Shown here piece by piece: positions 53,323 to 62,881 of a stretch of 64,000 nt of DNA. The stretch is taken from contig JASFYT010000072.1 of the NCBI GenBank assembly GCA_045047085.1, positions 45,790-109,789 of the forward strand. Reading direction: 5' to 3'. This DNA comes from GCA-2401155 sp045047085. Its GTDB lineage: Bacteria > Pseudomonadota > Alphaproteobacteria > Rhizobiales > Rhizobiaceae. Below the pieces are notes generated by a model. The model was not told the origin of the DNA. It searched no databases and saw nothing but the letters and a program-made list of their open reading frames with translations. A program made the position numbers and the translations under genes. The stretch's first letter is position 1, and each line of letters begins with the position of its first letter.

Positions 53323-55633
53323 TGGAGGATGATTTTCTCATGCGCTCCACCGCCGTCAATATTCTTTCCGGCGTTGCGGGGGTATTGAGTTTTGGGCATA
53401 TTTTATAGTCGGCGACACTGGCCACCGCCATGGAAAGTGCCTCAAGAACCGATATTGCCAGCATAAAGGGCGGCTCGCCCACCGCCTTGGAACGGCGTAT
53501 GGTGCGCTCTTTATTTTGTGACCATTCTGCCAATTCCACATTAAAAACCAGCGGACGGTCAGAGGCTAATGGAATTTTATAGGTGCTTGGCGCATGGGTC
53601 CGCAGGCGGCCATTATCGTCCCACCATAATTCCTCGGTGGTGAGCCAACCCATGCCCTGTATGAACCCGCCTTCGACTTGTCCCTTATCGAGAGCAGGAT
53701 TCAGGGATTTTCCCACATCATGAAGAATATCTACCCGATCTACCTGATATTCGCCGGTCAGCGTATCAATGGCCACTTCCGAAACGCACGCGCCATAAGC
53801 AAAATAAAAGAATGGGCGACCCGTGCCTTTTTCTCGGTCCCAGTGGATATCCGGTGTTTTATAAAAGCCAGTGGCAGAAAGATGGGTTCGTGCCATATAA
53901 GCTTTTTTGGCCATTTCAGCGAAGGGTATTTTTTGTTCGCCCAGATGCACATAATTGTCGCGGAACGCAACTTGCTCGGGGATAATTCCGAATTCGCTCA
54001 CGGCAAAATTGACCAGTCTTTGTTTGATTTGATCAACCGCATCAAGGGCCGCCATGGCATTGAGATCTGTGCCTGAAGACGCTGCAGTGGCCGAGGTGTT
54101 TGGAACTTTGGAGGTGTTTGTTGCGGTGATTTTTACCGCAGCCATATCGACACCAAAGCCATCGGCAACAATTTGCGCCACCTTGGTATTCAGCCCCTGC
54201 CCCATCTCGGTGCCACCGTGGTTTATCTGTATGGAACCATCGCTGTAAACATGCAAAAGGGCAGAAGCCTGATTATACCATGTGGCCGTAAATGAGATGC
54301 CGAATTTTACCGGGGTAAGCGCGATACCGCGCTTGATGATGCTGCTCGTTTGGTTGAATTTCAGAATTTCCGCACGACGTTTTTGATAGTTGGAATTTTG
54401 CTCCAGTTCCTCCACCAGACGCTGAATAATATTGTCCTCGACCACCTGATGATAGGGCGTGATATTACGCTCGTCGGTGCCATAAAAATTGGCTTTTCTG
54501 ATTTCCAGTGGGTCTTTGCCCAACTTATAGGCAATTTCCTCAATCATGCGCTCGCCGGCTATCATGCCTTGGGGACCACCAAATCCACGATAGGCCGTGT
54601 TGGAAACCGTATTGGTTTTCATCGGGCGTGAGCGTAGGCGGACATTGGGGAAGAAGTAGCAATTATCCGCGTGAAATAGTGCACGGTCGGTTACCGGTCC
54701 TGATAAATCAGAAGTATAACCGCACCGTGCCGCAAGCACCGCATCAACGGCAGAGATCACCCCGTCATCATCGAAACCTACTTCATATTGAGCCAGAAAA
54801 TCGTGGCGCTTGCCGGTAGCAATCATATCATCGTCGCGATCCGGCCGAATTTTTACAGCACGGCCATATTTCTTGGCCGCAAGAGCCGCCACAACGGCAA
54901 ATAAATTGGATTGGGTTTCCTTGCCGCCAAAACCTCCGCCCATGCGGCGAATATTTACGGTGACCGCATTGGAAGGAATATCGAGCACATGGGCAACCAT
55001 ATGCTGGACTTCTGTGGGATGTTGAGTGGAGGAATAAACCAGCACATCATCATCCTCGCCGGGAATGGCCATGGCAATATGGCCTTCAAGGTAAAAGTGA
55101 TCCTGTCCGCCAATTTCCATTTCGCCTTTGATGCAATGTTTTGCGCCGGAAAATGCCGATTCTGCATCGCCATAACTGAGGGTTAGCGGTGCTGTGACAT
55201 GGGGATAATCCGCATCCATCGCCGCCTGCACATCAATGATCGGCTTTTGTTTAGTGTATGAAATTTCAGCCAGTTTTGTGGCACGGCGCGCCTGATCTCT
55301 GGTTTTGGCAAGAACTGCGAATATCGGTTGACCGTAAAATTCGATTGTATTTTCTGTAAATACCGGCTCGTCATGCAATCCGGTTGGGCTAACGTCATTG
55401 ACGCCCGGAATATCGTTCGCAGTGAGAACAGCCACAACACCTTCGGCATTGGAAACAGCACTTAGGTCAATGTTATCGATCGAGCCATTCGCAATTTCGG
55501 AGAGGCCAAAATAAAGATGCAGAGTTCCGGCAGGTTCTGGAATATCATCGATATATTCGGCACTGCCGCAAACATGTTTATGGCCGGAATCATGGGGAAT
55601 GGATTTGTGTACTACGCCTTTGATATCACCCAT
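53312..55633 (-). CDS. xdhB: Xanthine dehydrogenase, molybdopterin-binding subunit
   Basis: A 773-residue subunit of the xanthine oxidase family that oxidises hypoxanthine and xanthine. Moco contacts are in MGGGFGGKETQ, GGTEMGQGLNTK and AYRGFGGPQG, and the catalytic Glu in KAVGEPPFMLAISV near the C-terminus. The chain length is normal for the large subunit of bacterial XDH, and no truncation is visible. It follows xdhA with a one-base overlap of stop and start. Confidence 0.95.
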   Translation of the reverse strand: MGDIKGVVHKSIPHDSGHKHVCGSAEYIDDIPEPAGTLHLYFGLSEIANGSIDNIDLSAVSNAEGVVAVLTANDIPGVNDVSPTGLHDEPVFTENTIEFYGQPIFAVLAKTRDQARRATKLAEISYTKQKPIIDVQAAMDADYPHVTAPLTLSYGDAESAFSGAKHCIKGEMEIGGQDHFYLEGHIAMAIPGEDDDVLVYSSTQHPTEVQHMVAHVLDIPSNAVTVNIRRMGGGFGGKETQSNLFAVVAALAAKKYGRAVKIRPDRDDDMIATGKRHDFLAQYEVGFDDDGVISAVDAVLAARCGYTSDLSGPVTDRALFHADNCYFFPNVRLRSRPMKTNTVSNTAYRGFGGPQGMIAGERMIEEIAYKLGKDPLEIRKANFYGTDERNITPYHQVVEDNIIQRLVEELEQNSNYQKRRAEILKFNQTSSIIKRGIALTPVKFGISFTATWYNQASALLHVYSDGSIQINHGGTEMGQGLNTKVAQIVADGFGVDMAAVKITATNTSKVPNTSATAASSGTDLNAMAALDAVDQIKQRLVNFAVSEFGIIPEQVAFRDNYVHLGEQKIPFAEMAKKAYMARTHLSATGFYKTPDIHWDREKGTGRPFFYFAYGACVSEVAIDTLTGEYQVDRVDILHDVGKSLNPALDKGQVEGGFIQGMGWLTTEELWWDDNGRLRTHAPSTYKIPLASDRPLVFNVELAEWSQNKERTIRRSKAVGEPPFMLAISVLEALSMAVASVADYKICPKLNTPATPERILTAVERMRKSSSNVG

Positions 55634-57105
55634 TATGCAACTCCTTCCAGATGGTCAGGATTGCTGCGCGACAATTGCACCGCCTCGCCCCTGGTTTCCA
55701 GATAGAACCGGCGAAGCAGGTTTTTGGCGACGTTCATACGGTAATCCGCTGATGCACGCCAATCACTTAGAGGTTGATAGTCTTCAGCAAATGAGGCCGT
55801 TGCTTTTTCAACTGTCGCCTCGTTCCAGATGTTTCCCAACAATGTTTTTTCGACGTTTGATGCGCGTGAAGGGGTTCCTGCCATCCCTCCAAAGGCGATA
55901 CGGCAGGAGATGACTTTGCCCACTTCATCCAGCGAGATGTAGAATGCACCACAAAGGGCCGAGATGTCTTCGTCGCGGCGTTTGGAAATTTTGTAGATTT
56001 CGAAATTTTCATTACTCTGCAAGGCAGGAACAAAGACCGACTGGACGAATTCACCGGGTTTCAAATCCTGTTTGCCATATTCAACGAAGAAATCTTCCAG
56101 CAAAAGATCACGTGTTTCCTTGCCGTGGCGAAGAGTGAGGCTGGCACCAAGCGCAATGAACGGCGGAGGCAAATCGCCGATCGGGGAACCGTTAGCGATG
56201 TTACCGCCAATGGTTCCCATATTGCGAACCTGCTCGCCGCCAATACGGTTCCAAAAATCACTCATTGACGGAAAGGCCTTAGTCATCGCCGCGAACGCAT
56301 CGGTATATCGTACACCCGCGCCGAGTTTTATTCCTTCAGGTGTAACGGCAATTTCAGCTAGTTCATCCAAATGTGCAATGAATATTGCAGGTGAGATATC
56401 AATGAAATGCTTGGTCACCCACAACCCCACATCAGTGGAACCGGCAATGATGGTCGCATTGGGTTTTTCAATCAACACGTCAGCGAAGTCATCTAGGCTT
56501 GCCGGGATAATGACGGTGTCGGTTTCCACCCGCGCCTCATCATTCCAGCCTTGCAGAATTTTGACAATACCCGCATGGGGCAAAGTATCATTTGCCATGC
56601 TGTCGCCACCTGCAATTTCAAGTGCCGCCTTGATGATAGGTTCATAGCCCGTGCAGCGACACAGATTTCCCTGTAATGCCCGTTCGATCTCGAAGTTATC
56701 AGGTTTGGGATTTTCCAGAAATAATCCATAAAGCGACATTACAAAACCCGGCGTACAGAAGCCGCATTGGGAGCCGTGGTTTTTCACCATCGCCGCCTGA
56801 ATAGGATGCAAAACGCCATCTTTTCCGGCCAAATGTTCAACACTCACCACGTGGCAATTATCGAGCGAACCCAAGAATCGAATACAGGCATTGATGGCCA
56901 TATATTTCAATTTTCCTGCAACGAGCCTACCCACCAATACGGTGCACGCACCACAATCACCCTCGGCGCAACCTTCTTTTGTGCCGGTGAGGTTTTTTTC
57001 CAAGCGTAGAAAATCGAGCAATGTCTGGTCCGCACGGATATCGCGCAAAACGATTTTTTTATCGTTGAGCACAAACCTGAGTTCACTTCGTGATTTCAAT
57101 ATCAT
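55633..57105 (-). CDS. xdhA: Xanthine dehydrogenase, iron-sulphur/FAD subunit
   Basis: A 490-residue subunit. The N-terminal 170 residues bind two [2Fe-2S] clusters: CAEGDCGACTVLVG, then CGFCTPGFVMSLYG and CRCTGYEPI. The second half is the FAD domain of the CO-dehydrogenase type (TIIAGSTDVGLWV, TIGGNIANGSPIGD). First gene of xdhABC, read leftward, and divergent from the flavoprotein at 57234. Confidence 0.95.
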   Translation of the reverse strand: MILKSRSELRFVLNDKKIVLRDIRADQTLLDFLRLEKNLTGTKEGCAEGDCGACTVLVGRLVAGKLKYMAINACIRFLGSLDNCHVVSVEHLAGKDGVLHPIQAAMVKNHGSQCGFCTPGFVMSLYGLFLENPKPDNFEIERALQGNLCRCTGYEPIIKAALEIAGGDSMANDTLPHAGIVKILQGWNDEARVETDTVIIPASLDDFADVLIEKPNATIIAGSTDVGLWVTKHFIDISPAIFIAHLDELAEIAVTPEGIKLGAGVRYTDAFAAMTKAFPSMSDFWNRIGGEQVRNMGTIGGNIANGSPIGDLPPPFIALGASLTLRHGKETRDLLLEDFFVEYGKQDLKPGEFVQSVFVPALQSNENFEIYKISKRRDEDISALCGAFYISLDEVGKVISCRIAFGGMAGTPSRASNVEKTLLGNIWNEATVEKATASFAEDYQPLSDWRASADYRMNVAKNLLRRFYLETRGEAVQLSRSNPDHLEGVA

Positions 57106-57147
57106 AAGCTTTCATAGTTAAACACACACAGGCATGTTCCCTCATTC

Positions 57148-57161
57148 TGACTGCTTGGTCA
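57148..57161. promoter_or_regulatory. Dyad TGAC-N6-GTCA in the xdh control region
   Basis: TGACTGCTTGGTCA, followed by AA, lies in the 128-base gap between xdhA and the divergent flavoprotein gene. TGAC-N6-GTCA dyads are typical of TetR-family operators, and the TTGGTCAA half resembles the RutR box half-site. No regulator gene adjoins it, so this is a weak call. Confidence 0.35.
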
Positions 57162-57233
57162 AACCGAATTATTGCACATCGGTGATAGTATAATATATGT
57201 AGTCATGAGTGGTTCTTCAAACAGGGTTTTAGC

Positions 57234-58496
57234 ATGATTCAGCGGGTAGTAATTGTAGGTGCAGGTCAGGCCGCCTGTTCGATGGCAGCGAAGCTGCGCG
57301 AGCTGGATTCAGAGGCAAAAATTACCATTATTGGTAAGGAAAATCACCTGCCCTATCAAAGGCCACCGCTATCGAAAAAATACGCTACCGGTGAGATGAC
57401 CCTTGATAGCCTGATTTTACGCCCGGCCAGTTGGTATGAAGATAACAACATCCAATGCATTACAGGGCGGCGGGTTGAGAAAATTGATGCTGATGCCAAG
57501 ACCCTTTCTTTGGACAATGGTGATGCGGTTGGGGGTGATGCGGTTGGGGGTGATGCGGTTGGGGGTGATGTGGTTGGATTTGATAAACTGGTGCTCGCTA
57601 CCGGCACAAGACCACGCGAACTGCCCGGTTCAATAGGCGGTGATCTGGACGGAGTGTATATCGTTCGTGGTATTGACCATGTAGATAATTTCGCTCCCGA
57701 AATGATTGAAGGTCGTACCGCATTGGTAATTGGTGGTGGCTATATCGGGCTGGAAGCGGCTGCGGTTTTGAAGAATAAAGGCCTGAATGTTCGGGTGGTG
57801 GAAATGGCCGAGCGCATTTTGCAGCGGGTGGCCTGTTCAGCAACTTCTGACTATTTTCGTAATCTGCACAAAGAGCGCGGTGTTCAAATTGATGAAGGTC
57901 TTGGATTAGTTAAACTGATTGAAAAAAATGGCCGCGTCAGTGGTGCAGAGTTTTCTGACGGCAGTTCTATGGAGTTGGATTTTGTGCTGGTTGGCATTGG
58001 TGTTGTTGCCAATCAGGAACTTGCCGAGCAGGCTGGTATTGCTTGCGATAACGGCATCACTGTCAACAAATACGGTCAGACTAATAATCCAGATATTTAT
58101 GCCGCCGGTGACTGCACGAATTTTAAATATAAGGAGCAATATATCCGTCTGGAATCGGTGCAAAATGCTATCGATCAGGCAGAGTGCGTGGCCAAAAACA
58201 TTGCCGGCGAACAAGCTGAATATCTGCCATACCCTTGGTTCTGGTCGGACCAGTATGATGTGAAGCTACAAATTGCCGGGCTAAACCTTGGCTATGATGA
58301 GGTGGTGTTGCGCCCAGGACAACGAGAAGGCGCGCAATCTGTTTGGTACTTTATGAATGGCGAATTCATCTCGGTAGACGCCATGAATGACTCACGCTCC
58401 TTCATGGTTGGGAAAAAGTTGCTGGAGGGTGGGTTGCCTATTACGCCGGAACAAGCAGCGGATACAGACCTCGAACTCAAAACATTGATGAAATAA
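57234..58496 (+). CDS. FAD/NAD(P)H-dependent ferredoxin reductase-like oxidoreductase
   Basis: A 420-residue protein of the BphA4/ferredoxin-reductase type. FAD is bound by VIVGAGQAACSMAAKL at the N-terminus and by IYAAGDCTNF near residue 290; NAD(P) by LVIGGGYIGLEAAAVL near residue 165. LPYQRPPLSKKY is typical of the family. Near residues 96-115 the protein carries (GDAVG)3-GDVVG from a 15-bp tandem repeat, in the loop before VLATGTRP. It would transfer electrons to a ferredoxin, but no ferredoxin or oxygenase gene is adjacent. Confidence 0.85.
   Translation: MIQRVVIVGAGQAACSMAAKLRELDSEAKITIIGKENHLPYQRPPLSKKYATGEMTLDSLILRPASWYEDNNIQCITGRRVEKIDADAKTLSLDNGDAVGGDAVGGDAVGGDVVGFDKLVLATGTRPRELPGSIGGDLDGVYIVRGIDHVDNFAPEMIEGRTALVIGGGYIGLEAAAVLKNKGLNVRVVEMAERILQRVACSATSDYFRNLHKERGVQIDEGLGLVKLIEKNGRVSGAEFSDGSSMELDFVLVGIGVVANQELAEQAGIACDNGITVNKYGQTNNPDIYAAGDCTNFKYKEQYIRLESVQNAIDQAECVAKNIAGEQAEYLPYPWFWSDQYDVKLQIAGLNLGYDEVVLRPGQREGAQSVWYFMNGEFISVDAMNDSRSFMVGKKLLEGGLPITPEQAADTDLELKTLMK
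57519..57578 (+). repeat. 15-bp tandem repeat inside the flavoprotein gene
   Basis: Three exact copies and one copy with two changes of GGTGATGCGGTTGGG, in frame, at 57519, 57534, 57549 and 57564. They encode Gly-Asp-Ala-Val-Gly repeats. Copy number may vary between strains without breaking the frame. Confidence 0.9.
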
Positions 58497-58520
58497 AAAG
58501 GGCGACCCGAAAGCCGCCCT
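58495..58520 (-). terminator. Intrinsic terminator for the NMT1-type transporter operon
   Basis: On the minus strand GGGCGGC pairs with GTCGCCC across six bases and runs into TTTTT. It lies between convergent genes, 25-50 bases after the stop of the binding protein. Confidence 0.75.
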
Positions 58521-58544
58521 CTTCATATTCGATTTTTCGAAAAC

Positions 58545-59537
58545 TTACATTTTCAAAGCTTTATCCGTGATCGCATGGGTCCAGGCGCCTTCTGGTGCCT
58601 TGGAAATCACTGGATCAGAACCGGCTGAGAGCAACGTTTTCACGGTACGCTCATAATCGGCAACATCCAGCGCGCCATTTGACCCTGCGGTCAGTTTGGC
58701 GATTTCACGCATCATGCGTTTTTGGTGTTTGGAGGTCTGCGCACCGGAAGCATCGTTTTCCAGAATGATATCTGCTGCTGCATCCGGATTTGCTTCGGCC
58801 CATTTCCAGCCTTTCATGGAAGCACGTACGAAACGCACCAGCTTATCGACCATAACAGGGTCTTTCAGGCTGGCTTCGTTGACATACATGCCATCTTCCA
58901 GCGTGGAAACGCCCTGATCTTCATATTTGAAAACCACCAAATCGTCCGCGCTGAGGCCAGCGTCGATGATCTGCCAATATTCATTATAGGTCATGGTGGA
59001 TACGCAATCGGCCTGTTTTTGCAGGATAGGATCAACGTTGAAGCCCTGTTTCAGAACAGTCACGCCATCTGGACCACCTTCGGTTTTGAGACCGAGTTTG
59101 CTCATCCATGACAGAAATGGATATTCATTGCCGAAGAACCAGACGCCAAGGGTTTTACCTTTAAAATCGGCTGGTGTTGAAATGCCTGAATCCTTACGAC
59201 AGGTAAGCATCATGCCGGAGCTTTTGAATGGCTGGGCGATATTTACCAAAGCCAGACCTTTTTCGCGGGTTGCTAAAGCTGAAGGCATCCAGTCGAGCAC
59301 AACGTCAGCGCCGCCACCGGCAAGAACCTGCGCAGGTGCAATGTCTGGTCCGCCCGGTTTGATTTCAACGTCGAGATTTTCCTCGCTGTAAAAACCTCTG
59401 TCCTTGGCCACATAATAGCCAGCGAACTGCGCCTGGGTTACCCATTTAAGTTGCAATGTCAGCTTATCAGCAGCAAGTGCATATGACGCGCTCAGCGCCA
59501 TAGCACCTGCCAATAAGAGTGTTGTAATTTTTTTCAT
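58545..59537 (-). CDS. NMT1/ThiY-type ABC transporter substrate-binding protein
   Basis: A 330-residue periplasmic protein with a signal peptide MKKITTLLLAGAMALSASYALA. The mature protein, LTLQLKWVTQAQFAGYYVAKDRGFY, is the signature of the NMT1/THI5-like family, which binds pyrimidine precursors, nitrate or sulphonates. The start at 59537 follows AAGGGAG. Located next to dihydropyrimidinase, it likely binds a pyrimidine base or dihydropyrimidine/hydantoin; inferred from context. Unusually it is the last gene of the operon, after both permeases. Confidence 0.85.
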   Translation of the reverse strand: MKKITTLLLAGAMALSASYALAADKLTLQLKWVTQAQFAGYYVAKDRGFYSEENLDVEIKPGGPDIAPAQVLAGGGADVVLDWMPSALATREKGLALVNIAQPFKSSGMMLTCRKDSGISTPADFKGKTLGVWFFGNEYPFLSWMSKLGLKTEGGPDGVTVLKQGFNVDPILQKQADCVSTMTYNEYWQIIDAGLSADDLVVFKYEDQGVSTLEDGMYVNEASLKDPVMVDKLVRFVRASMKGWKWAEANPDAAADIILENDASGAQTSKHQKRMMREIAKLTAGSNGALDVADYERTVKTLLSAGSDPVISKAPEGAWTHAITDKALKM

Positions 59538-59591
59538 TTGTTTCTCCCTTTTTTGTTGTTGTAATTCCTGTGCTTGTCTGTTTGTTTTAAC

Positions 59592-59634
59592 GCACAATTT
59601 ATCCGAAAACCGATTCCCACTTTTCGGATTGTGC
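59592..59634. repeat. Palindromic intergenic repeat, copy 2
   Basis: GCACAAT-ttat-CCGAAAA, an 11-base loop and TTTTCGG-ATTGTGC form a hairpin with two 7-bp arms. It matches the copy at 43339-43381 in most positions. It lies in the short gap between the permease at 59637 and the binding-protein gene, where it could reduce read-through or stabilise the mRNA. Confidence 0.8.
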
Positions 59635-59636
59635 TT

Positions 59637-60764
59637 CTAACCCGCACGTATTGACGGGTGCCAGAATGTGACAGCCCTCTCCGTGAGTGCGATTATTCCA
59701 TAAAATGTAGAGCCTGCCAACGCTGCCATGGCTATTTCTGCCCATACCATATCGATGTTCATACGACCTACCTCTGTGGAAATTCTAAAGCCCATGCCGA
59801 CAGTCGGAGTACCAAAAAATTCAGCTACGATACCACCGATCAGTGCCAGGGTTGAGTTGATTTTTAACGCGTTGAAGATGAATGGCGCGGCGGCCGGAAG
59901 ACGGAGTTTAAAAAGCGTTTGCCAGTAACCGGCGGCATAGGTTCGCATTAAATCCTGCTGCATGGTTGATGCGGTCGACAACCCTGAGAGGGTGTTCACC
60001 AGCATTGGAAAAAATGTCATTATCACGATCACCGCAGCTTTGGACTGCCAGTCAAAACCGAACCACATAACCATGATCGGTGCCATACCGACGATGGGAA
60101 GAGCTGCCACAAAGTTACCTACCGGCAACAGGCCGCGTTGCAAAAACGGACTGCGGTCAATGGCTATTGCTGCTAAAAACGCGCTACCGCAACCCATGAC
60201 GTAGCCACTGAGAACTGCCTTTAGAATTGTTTGCTGGAAATCAGCCCAAAGGATTGAAAGCGATGTGGTGATTTTTATCCAGACTAAACTTGGTGGCGGC
60301 AGCAGAACGAAGGGCACATTGGCACCGCGCGTAATGGCTTCCCACAGGACCAAAATCCAGACGCCGAAGAAAACCGGAACCAATAATCCGATAATGCGGG
60401 ACATGAAACTGTTCAAGCCTGTCACATTTGACAGGCGTTCGACAAACAACCAGCCAAATACCCAACTTGCTACCAACAACATCCAGAAGCCAAAGCTTGC
60501 CGCATCAATGCTGTTTAAAATCCGCATAATACAAAAAATACCAAGTGCCGACATGACGCCATCAAAGGCTATTGAGAACTTTAATTTGAAACGGGCGACT
60601 GTAAGGAGTCCAGCCAATGCGAATGTTATAGCGATGGGATGAGAAAGGGTCGTAATCTGATTTTCACCAACCATTCCCAGTGTAGAAAGAAGTGCGGCAA
60701 GGCAAGCGCCGATGGCCAATAATGCCAGCACTTTTTGAAGGAGGCTCATGGCACCAAATTTCAT
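59637..60764 (-). CDS. ABC transporter permease, TauC/SsuC/ThiX type (second)
   Basis: A 375-residue permease of the BPD_transp_1 family. Six or so N-terminal hydrophobic segments precede the core, making it about 100 residues longer than a typical 260-residue SsuC. The coupling loop is MRTYAAGYWQTLFKLRLPAAAPF and the C-terminal core has IGGIVAEFFGTPTVGMG. Its start overlaps the end of the first permease (ATGA-type, four bases). Confidence 0.87.
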   Translation of the reverse strand: MKFGAMSLLQKVLALLAIGACLAALLSTLGMVGENQITTLSHPIAITFALAGLLTVARFKLKFSIAFDGVMSALGIFCIMRILNSIDAASFGFWMLLVASWVFGWLFVERLSNVTGLNSFMSRIIGLLVPVFFGVWILVLWEAITRGANVPFVLLPPPSLVWIKITTSLSILWADFQQTILKAVLSGYVMGCGSAFLAAIAIDRSPFLQRGLLPVGNFVAALPIVGMAPIMVMWFGFDWQSKAAVIVIMTFFPMLVNTLSGLSTASTMQQDLMRTYAAGYWQTLFKLRLPAAAPFIFNALKINSTLALIGGIVAEFFGTPTVGMGFRISTEVGRMNIDMVWAEIAMAALAGSTFYGIIALTERAVTFWHPSIRAG

Positions 60765-61642
60765 TGGCTCATCCCCATGCGTTTGAGGACAATGTTGTTG
60801 GCTACTCCCACCAGCATTACCAACACGGCTGCAAGTACTGCTGCAGAAATCAATGCCGACCAGATTTGAACAGTCTGGCCGTAATATGAGCCGGCTAATA
60901 GTCTTGCACCAAGACCAGCTACAGCTCCTGTTGGCAATTCACCAACAATTGCGCCGACTAAGGAAATTGCCACAGCGACCTTCATAGAGGTAAACAGATA
61001 AGGCACCGAATTGGGCCAGCGCAGTTTCCAGAATATTTGGGGCTGACTGGCATTATAGGTATGCATCAAATCGAGCTGTTGCAGGTCGGGGCTGCGCAGG
61101 CCTTTGACCATACCAACAGCGATGGGAAAGAAACTGAGATAAGTTGAAATCAACGCCTTTGGCAGCAAGCCGGAAACACCTATTGCGTTCAACACCACGA
61201 TTACCATGGGCGCAATCGCCAGAATGGGGATGGTTTGACTGGTGATAATCCATGGCATGAGGCTGCGGTCCAGCGCTTTGTTATGAACGATTAACACCGC
61301 CAACGTGATGCCCAGAACTGTACCGAATATAAAGCCAAGCATGGTTGCTGATAGTGTAATCCAACCATGATAAATCAGGCTGCGCTTGGAGGTGATTTTC
61401 TTATTTACCGTAGTCTGCCAAATTTCAATCACCACCTGATGCACTGATGGTAAAACAGGTCGATCCTGCTTCATGGTGTCGGTGATGAGCTGGGAATAGG
61501 TCCAGTCCGTGCCGGCTTTTTCATACCGATCAATTTGCCATGGGGTGTTCAGATAGACCGTGAAGCAATACCAGATGGCGATGATCGCAGCGACCACCAC
61601 AATGACAGGTAAGGTTTTCCCTTCGAATAATTTATTCATCAT
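60761..61642 (-). CDS. ABC transporter permease, TauC/SsuC/ThiX type (first)
   Basis: A 293-residue permease. The N-terminal segment is followed by a 70-residue loop, then the permease core with the coupling loop MHTYNASQPQIFWKLRWPNSVPY and VGAIVGELPTGAVAGLG. Adjacent ATGs at 61642 and 61639 lie within the last codons of the ATPase gene (11-base overlap). A longer frame to 61753 is a shadow. It pairs with the following permease as a heterodimeric channel. Confidence 0.88.
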   Translation of the reverse strand: MMNKLFEGKTLPVIVVVAAIIAIWYCFTVYLNTPWQIDRYEKAGTDWTYSQLITDTMKQDRPVLPSVHQVVIEIWQTTVNKKITSKRSLIYHGWITLSATMLGFIFGTVLGITLAVLIVHNKALDRSLMPWIITSQTIPILAIAPMVIVVLNAIGVSGLLPKALISTYLSFFPIAVGMVKGLRSPDLQQLDLMHTYNASQPQIFWKLRWPNSVPYLFTSMKVAVAISLVGAIVGELPTGAVAGLGARLLAGSYYGQTVQIWSALISAAVLAAVLVMLVGVANNIVLKRMGMSQ

Positions 61643-62423
61643 AGGAATGCCCCGCTCGCAGGCCATCGCGCACCCTATGGGCGATTTCCAAAAACTCCGG
61701 TGATTCGCGAATGTCCAGTGATCGTTCTTTTGGCAGCGTGCTTTCGATAACATCTATCACCCGACCAGGTCGTGGCGACATAACGACGATTTTTGTAGAG
61801 AGATATACCGCCTCGGGAATCGAATGAGTAACAAAACAAATGGTCTTGTTGGTGCTTTCCCATAGTTTCAGCAATTGCTCATTAAGGTGATCGCGCACGA
61901 TTTCATCCAGCGCACCGAATGGCTCGTCCATCAAAAGCAAATCTGCATCGAAGGCCAATGCACGGGCAATGGATGCCCTCTGCTGCATGCCACCGGAAAG
62001 TTGCCACGGGAATTTCTTGGCAAAACCATCTAGATCGACCAGATCCAGAACACGCTGAGTGCGCTCTTTTATATCCGATTTGGAATAACCCATGATTTCA
62101 AGCGGCAGGGCGATATTTTTTTCAATGCTGCGCCACGGATAGAGCGACGCTGCCTGAAACACAAAACCATAAGCACGCGCCAAACGAGCCTGTTCAGGAC
62201 TAACACCGCCAACGGAAATTTCACCACCGGTTGGTTTTTCCAGATCAGCTATTACGCGCAAAAAGGTAGTCTTGCCGCAACCAGAGGGCCCGATGAAAGA
62301 GACGAATTCACCCTTGGCAATATCCAGATCGACTTCGGATAAAGCATGTACCGGTCCGTCATTCGTTTCGAATGTAAGGGAAAGTTTCTTGGCTGAAACT
62401 ACAGGAGAATTATCGTCAGTCAT
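61632..62423 (-). CDS. ABC transporter ATP-binding protein, TauB/SsuB/ThiZ type
   Basis: A 263-residue ATPase with Walker A GPSGCGKTT, Q-loop FVFQAASLYPWRS, signature LSGGMQQRASIARAL and Walker B LLMDEPFGALD; FVTHSIPEAVYLS is the switch. These are typical of the nitrate/sulphonate/taurine ATPases that partner NMT1-type binding proteins. It overlaps the VOC gene upstream by four bases and the first permease downstream. Confidence 0.92.
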   Translation of the reverse strand: MTDDNSPVVSAKKLSLTFETNDGPVHALSEVDLDIAKGEFVSFIGPSGCGKTTFLRVIADLEKPTGGEISVGGVSPEQARLARAYGFVFQAASLYPWRSIEKNIALPLEIMGYSKSDIKERTQRVLDLVDLDGFAKKFPWQLSGGMQQRASIARALAFDADLLLMDEPFGALDEIVRDHLNEQLLKLWESTNKTICFVTHSIPEAVYLSTKIVVMSPRPGRVIDVIESTLPKERSLDIRESPEFLEIAHRVRDGLRAGHSYDE

Positions 62424-62872
62424 TCAGTGCTTTCATCAGGGCCGTAACCCCATAATTTTGGTTCAGCAAACTCTAGGCTGTTACCTGCCGGGTCTCGGAA
62501 ATAGACAGAGCGCGCGCCATTTTTCCACGTTATTTCTGATTCAATGGCGATGTCATTTTCTTGCAAATGGGCTGTCCATGCTTCAATCGCACCTTTCGGA
62601 GCGGAGAAACAAACGTGTGTTGCACCTTTGGTGCCGTGAGGCGAATTCGAGCGCCCACCGTCGAATGGTTGTTTTACGGTTTCATTCGGATTGAATACGA
62701 GCACCATTGTTTTGCCACAGCGGAAAAACACATGACGCCCTTCCTTGGCTGTTACTTCTTCCAATCCCAAAATACCGCCGTAAAATGCGCGCGCAACATC
62801 AAGGTCTTCGGCATAGATCGCCGTTTCTAAAATGCCGTCTAGCGCAGGCGATAGTTTCCGGCTCGATTGCAT
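62420..62872 (-). CDS. VOC (glyoxalase/bleomycin-resistance fold) family protein
   Basis: A 150-residue protein with two beta-alpha-beta-beta-beta modules. It begins ILETAIYAEDLDVARAFYGGILGLEE and ends VYFRDPAGNSLEFAEPKLW, both characteristic of VOC enzymes. The likely metal ligands are a His in THVCFS and a Glu in LEFAE. It sits between hydA and the transporter genes in one operon, so a role in nucleobase or aldehyde metabolism is possible; no specific reaction can be named. Confidence 0.85.
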   Translation of the reverse strand: MQSSRKLSPALDGILETAIYAEDLDVARAFYGGILGLEEVTAKEGRHVFFRCGKTMVLVFNPNETVKQPFDGGRSNSPHGTKGATHVCFSAPKGAIEAWTAHLQENDIAIESEITWKNGARSVYFRDPAGNSLEFAEPKLWGYGPDESTE

Positions 62873-62881
62873 AGAGGCGAT

